From Prostheceraeus crozeri (lineage: Eukaryota; Platyhelminthes; Polycladida; Euryleptidae): a DNA stretch of 64,000 nucleotides. Made by a program: the position numbers and the translations under genes. Below are positions 61,461 to 64,000 of this stretch, one piece after another. Where the stretch lies: NCBI GenBank assembly GCA_907163375.1, contig CAJQUW010006864.1:434001-498000 (forward strand). Reading direction: 5' to 3'. Position 1 is the stretch's first letter. Every line of letters begins with the position of its first letter. The notes beneath the pieces were generated by a model. That model ran no database searches. It had not been told where the DNA came from and worked only from the letters and a program-made list of their open reading frames with translations.

Positions 61461-61883
61461 ATGACAGAAGCAGTAAAGTTTACGAATGAATTTTGTTCAC
61501 TACGTTTTCATCGACAAAGTCTTCGTGGTGTGATTAGGGACTACATCATCTCCTTTCATCATGAAAAGGCAGACTTAGAATTTGCTATCGCTAAAGGTTA
61601 CTTCGTTTTCCAACAGCTCATGGACAGTTTGATGAATAAAGATGTGAAAGGACGATTAGTTGCAGAGATTGAATTTGAGAAAGTGACTGATGAACATGAA
61701 GGTGAACGTGTAGTGTTTCATTTTGCATCCTATTCTGCAGAGACGATACATGATCCCAAAGATTTCTATCAGCGACACATGGCAAAAATTGCATCTCGAC
61801 TAGATTCATTTCATGAGCATGGATTCAACTTGCTCTTATGTCGCATAAAACACATTCATATTCAACTCAATGTGTTAAACTAG
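61461..61883 (+). CDS. Virus-like hypothetical protein A, 140 aa
   Basis: The function is not known. The start was placed at ATG 61461 (MTEAVKFTNEFCS), since codons upstream are in frame but lack an ATG. The protein contains DVKGRLVAEIEF, then FASYSAETIHDPKDFYQRHM and AKIASRL. These align with the partial protein at 63678, which has DVKGRLVAYIEL, FGSY, and DQFYGRHMEKIMERI. The two are paralogs. The layout (beta-rich first half, then FxSY, then an amphipathic RHMxKIxxRLxxF helix, then I..I.I.L) is reminiscent of the segment before the polymerase domain in type-B DNA polymerases of Polinton/adintovirus-like elements. That is only a resemblance. There are no introns, stops or frameshifts, so it seems recently intact. 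Confidence 0.65.
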   Translation: MTEAVKFTNEFCSLRFHRQSLRGVIRDYIISFHHEKADLEFAIAKGYFVFQQLMDSLMNKDVKGRLVAEIEFEKVTDEHEGERVVFHFASYSAETIHDPKDFYQRHMAKIASRLDSFHEHGFNLLLCRIKHIHIQLNVLN

Positions 61884-61981
61884 ATTCGACTACAAGATTT
61901 GGGAAAAGCATTCATGAGTCAGACGTCCGCGTGCCTCCTTTTCCCTGCCGCAACGAAGTCAGGGGAGAAACGGAGGTCTCT

Positions 61982-62063
61982 GATTGGCTCACATAGTGTC
62001 AAATGTGGATTCGCGGGAGACTATAAAAGCAGACGTCTCCCCATTTTCTCTTCATTTCATTCT
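61982..62063 (+). promoter_or_regulatory. CCAAT/TATA promoter
   Basis: GATTGGCT (61982-61989, an inverted CCAAT box) lies 33 bases before TATAAAAG (62022-62029). About 28-35 bases downstream come TTCATTTCATTCTC (62051-62064), a pyrimidine-rich start region with a CATTC word like the cap site of many histone genes. Spacing and order are those of a strong polymerase II promoter. It would drive the 62157 gene and perhaps, by splicing, those after it. Confidence 0.7.
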
Positions 62064-62147
62064 CTTGACTTGGAAAGCGTGTGTGACTTGCTGAAGCCAT
62101 TCTCCCCTCTCAACTTTGTCTGATCAATCCTGTTTGCAAATTTACAA

Positions 62148-62153
62148 GTGAGT
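62148..62153 (+). promoter_or_regulatory. Possible splice donor of a leader exon
   Basis: CAA|GTGAGT is a good donor, about 95 bases after the presumed start site. Possible acceptors are CTTTCGTTACAG (ending 62501), 7 bases before ATG 62508, and TCTGTTTTATTCATAG (ending 63634), 44 bases before ATG 63678. This would give a shared 5' leader, as in many DNA viruses. Confidence 0.35.
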
Positions 62154-62156
62154 GTT

Positions 62157-62384
62157 ATGACTGCCTGGCCTAAACCTTACCAGCATTTTAGAAGAGAGAC
62201 GCAGGAGAGTGTGTGGCCGATGATTGTACAAGCTTATTTTGTTGAAACATCGCCACCACCGCCTCCACCTAGACGCTTTATCTTTAAGTCTTTTAGGGAA
62301 TTGAAACTCAATTCGGGTCCCAAGCCCAAGACATTTAATTTACTGGACGATGATGAAGACTTAGACTTTGGTGATAAGCTTTAA
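62157..62384 (+). CDS. Small acidic, proline-rich protein, 75 aa, with histone-like mRNA signals
   Basis: I do not recognise the protein. The first ATG after the promoter is at 62157 (MTAWPKPYQHF). The middle has a PPPPPPRR run (about residues 34-41), a possible SH3- or profilin-binding stretch. The C-terminus is acidic, LLDDDEDLDFGDKL. The gene is short, intronless and flanked by a CCAAT/TATA promoter, with a histone-type stem-loop 20 bases after the stop. That is the layout of replication-dependent histone genes, but the protein is not a histone. It would lie inside the intron if the donor at 62148 is used, so two transcript types may compete. Codon use and lack of stops support a real gene, but short length limits certainty. 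Confidence 0.6.
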   Translation: MTAWPKPYQHFRRETQESVWPMIVQAYFVETSPPPPPPRRFIFKSFRELKLNSGPKPKTFNLLDDDEDLDFGDKL

Positions 62385-62404
62385 ATCCTGTGAACGCTCC
62401 AAAA

Positions 62405-62420
62405 GGTCCTCTTAAGGGCC
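62405..62420 (+). terminator. Histone-type 3' stem-loop
   Basis: GGTCCT, loop CTTA, AGGGCC: a 6-bp stem (one G-U pair) with a 4-base loop, 16 bases in total, as in metazoan histone mRNAs. Its flanks are CCAAAA on the 5' side and ACC on the 3' side, matching the typical CCAAA and ACCC surroundings. The third loop base is U, as expected, but the first is C where U is usual. It sits 20 bases after a stop codon. A purine-rich U7-pairing element is not obvious downstream (AAGGA at about 62444). Confidence 0.55.
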
Positions 62421-62507
62421 ACCTCATATGTCACTGCTAAGCTAAGGATTTTCTTTTCTCTGATGATCATGAATGTACTTAGTGGTATTCTTTCGTTACA
62501 GACTGCC

Positions 62508-63191
62508 ATGGCCATGAATCCTACTCCAACTGCTGCATCACTGAATCCTCAACATCTCGAGCTGTGGAATCCGAAAATTGAAAAGGTAATTCACGGCTAT
62601 CCTACCTACAAACAACAAGTGCGCTACAACGGTGTTCGACTCTATCTTCAAACGCCGGCTGTATACTTACCAAAAGTGGATACGCAAGTAAATCGTTGCG
62701 GTCAAAACCTGAGTATTCCTATTGATAATTGGTTGCGTCAGCAGCTTGACATTTTAGAAGACGTTGTGAGGCAAAAGGCTCTTATTCCTACTGAACTATT
62801 ACAGTTGTGGCCAGAAAAGAAAACTTATTATTATAAACCATTGTATCGCGGCACTCGCTGCTATATTTTACAAAGCAAGTATTGTAAAGTCACTTCAGGA
62901 GTGACAGTTGAACAGTCAGTTGAAACAGAATTGTCATCTCTAGGTGCAGGCTTTTATTCCTTTCATATTGAGGTACCTGCTGTTTATGTGGGACTTCATC
63001 AATCAGACGGTAATTTGATTTCTCTCAATTTGCGCATTGCTCAAATTCATCATCAACCTGAGTTAACAGGACTTAATCACATTGAGAAAGTCAATGATTC
63101 TTGTGTCAAAGAGTGTCAAGAACCTGTCACTAAACCTAAACGTCGTCGCACATCAAAGAAAGATGGTGCTACCACCAAAGAGAAATCTTAA
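62508..63191 (+). CDS. Virus-like hypothetical protein, possible ssDNA-binding protein, 227 aa
   Basis: Starts considered: ATG 62463 (unspliced, 242 aa) and ATG 62508 (GCCATGG context, just after a good acceptor); I prefer 62508. The protein has two similar beta-rich segments. One holds YNGVRLYLQTPAVYLPKVDT and the other FYSFHIEVPAVYVGLHQSDG followed by SLNLRIAQIHHQPE. The second pattern (vYvG.h..g..iSl.LRi.QI..qp) reminds me of single-stranded DNA-binding proteins of large DNA viruses, which coat DNA during replication in the nucleus. This is a resemblance by eye. The C-terminus is basic, PKRRRTSKK, a likely nuclear localisation signal. It overlaps the next ORF by 29 bases. The frame is intact. 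Confidence 0.6.
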   Translation: MAMNPTPTAASLNPQHLELWNPKIEKVIHGYPTYKQQVRYNGVRLYLQTPAVYLPKVDTQVNRCGQNLSIPIDNWLRQQLDILEDVVRQKALIPTELLQLWPEKKTYYYKPLYRGTRCYILQSKYCKVTSGVTVEQSVETELSSLGAGFYSFHIEVPAVYVGLHQSDGNLISLNLRIAQIHHQPELTGLNHIEKVNDSCVKECQEPVTKPKRRRTSKKDGATTKEKS

Positions 63192-63321
63192 GTATTGTAA
63201 TCAGTTAGTATGTAGTGAATGTGGAAAACGTGGCCTTGCGCGTTATGTTCAAATAAAACATTGTCATCATGTTGTATGTATCTTTTGTTATGTAAAGGAC
63301 AGACATCCTTGTAAAGTTTAG
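63163..63321 (+). CDS. RING-like Cys/His mini-protein, 52 aa
   Basis: It starts at ATG 63163 inside the end of the previous gene, in another frame, and stops at 63321. After a basic N-terminus come metal-ligand-like residues: CSEC, then 13 residues, then C-x-H-x2-C-x2-C (CHHVVCIFC), then RHPC. This is the C-x2-C...C-x-H-x2-C-x2-C spacing of a RING finger with a shortened last pair (H and C). A zinc-binding fold is likely. A ubiquitin-ligase role is possible but unproven. The overlap of 29 bases with its neighbour is typical of compact viral genomes. Confidence 0.5.
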   Translation: MVLPPKRNLKYCNQLVCSECGKRGLARYVQIKHCHHVVCIFCYVKDRHPCKV

Positions 63322-63587
63322 AGATGAAATGATTTTTGACATGCAATATGTTTCGGTGAGAGACATCACCTGTACAGACCACCATCCCATTGTAATACTA
63401 GAAATAAAGCTACCTACATTGCAAAACTCTCTTCACGCTGGCATTGTAGTCTCTATGACGTTTATGAACTGTATCTGTATTATTGTCAACAGCATGGGTC
63501 TATGTAAAACATGATTTTACTCCTTGTTAATGAATGATGATCATTTTATGAAGTGTATTCTGTACTTGTGAATTTTGTCTGGTGTTG

Positions 63588-63593
63588 AATAAA
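63588..63593 (+). terminator. Polyadenylation signal
   Basis: AATAAA in TGTTGAATAAACTTACC, with TG/T-rich sequence (GATTGTTATTTCTGTTTTATT) 20-40 bases later. It would end transcripts of the 62508 and 63163 genes. A weaker AATAAA lies near 63403. Confidence 0.55.
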
Positions 63594-63677
63594 CTTACCG
63601 TGGAACATGATTGTTATTTCTGTTTTATTCATAGTGGAAGTCATTGAAGCAATGTGAAATCTATAGTTACAACGTTT

Positions 63678-64000
63678 ATGATGGCGCATCGTACCTTAAG
63701 TAACCACATGTGTCATTTGACACTTGATCAACAAGGATTCGATGGATTTTTACAAGATTGGAAACTTACATTTAAAATGAAGATGAATGATATGAAAGTA
63801 GTGCTCACTGAAAGCCTTCCTCTCTTCAAAAGATTGATGATGAGTTTACAACCTGAAGATGTAAAGGGTAGACTCGTTGCTTATATAGAGTTGAAAGATT
63901 TGCAAAAACCACTTCGTTTTGGATCTTATTGCACAGAATGGATTACTCTTAGAGATCAATTTTATGGTCGTCATATGGAGAAAATTATGGAGAGAATAGA
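63678..64000 (+). CDS. Virus-like hypothetical protein B, paralog of A, partial at window edge
   Basis: It opens at ATG 63678 (MMAHRTLSNHMCHL) and is still open at the window end, 107 residues in. The segment LFKRLMMSLQPEDVKGRLVAY parallels VFQQLMDSLMNKDVKGRLVAE of protein A, and FGSY...DQFYGRHMEKIMERI parallels its FASY...DFYQRHMAKIASRL. The pair suggests duplication within the element. Since B runs on, it may be the N-terminal part of a larger protein. A type-B DNA polymerase would fit the resemblance noted for A, but no polymerase motif is visible here. A polypyrimidine-AG acceptor at 63634 lies 44 bases upstream. Confidence 0.6.
   Translation, partial: MMAHRTLSNHMCHLTLDQQGFDGFLQDWKLTFKMKMNDMKVVLTESLPLFKRLMMSLQPEDVKGRLVAYIELKDLQKPLRFGSYCTEWITLRDQFYGRHMEKIMERI

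Noticed and set aside
61899..62123. 74-codon ORF starting MGKAFMSQT
   Set aside because: It runs across the CCAAT/TATA promoter of the next gene and has no support of its own.
1..64000. CRISPR arrays, bacterial operons, rRNA or tRNA genes
   Set aside because: The window is animal nuclear DNA. I found no regularly spaced repeats and no convincing tRNA or rRNA, although a tRNA could be missed by eye.

Overview
The window is AT-rich animal DNA with long introns, few coding bases and many degraded transposons. Evidence for an animal is a three-exon FoxC-type forkhead gene with GT/AG introns of 21 kb and 18 kb, together with animal-type non-LTR, Penelope-like and Tc1/mariner elements. Short words such as TAGGCCTA recur throughout. 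To me this leans towards a marine deuterostome such as an echinoderm, but that is an impression and not a proof.

Layout. 1 to about 10.5 kb is gene-poor flank. A CCAAT-rich presumptive promoter leads into foxC exon 1 (10795-11297). Intron 1 (11298-32467) holds a 1.2-kb stretch with no GG dinucleotide, several inverted-repeat elements, a MITE with target duplications and small tandem duplications. Exon 2 (32468-32867) carries the second half of the forkhead domain. Intron 2 (32868-50931) holds a nearly intact mariner-like transposon (37268-39045), a 5'-truncated non-LTR retrotransposon with a 600-residue open RT frame (about 43990-46777), Penelope-like remnants, two small MITE-like inverted repeats and a decayed LINE that ends just before exon 3. 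Exon 3 (50932-51747) ends the 572-residue FoxC protein.

Downstream, 54.5-57.4 kb is a rearranged cluster of Penelope-like retroelement pieces. Two copies of one element end lie in opposite orientation, each with a hammerhead-ribozyme-like core. A second, different Penelope-like RT/GIY-YIG remnant follows, then a nearly perfect 91-bp inverted repeat.

The right end (about 60.1-64 kb) is different in character. It is compact and virus-like: G-rich 173-bp tandem repeats, then closely packed plus-strand ORFs. These are two paralogous small proteins (the second runs off the window), a 75-residue acidic and proline-rich protein, a protein resembling a viral ssDNA-binding protein, and a RING-like mini-protein overlapping it. 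The 75-residue gene has a CCAAT/TATA promoter and, 20 bases after its stop, a 16-base stem-loop that looks like the 3' processing signal of replication-dependent histone mRNAs. I read this block as the start of an integrated DNA virus or Polinton/Maverick-like element. That reading is an inference, and it is the most promising lead in the window.
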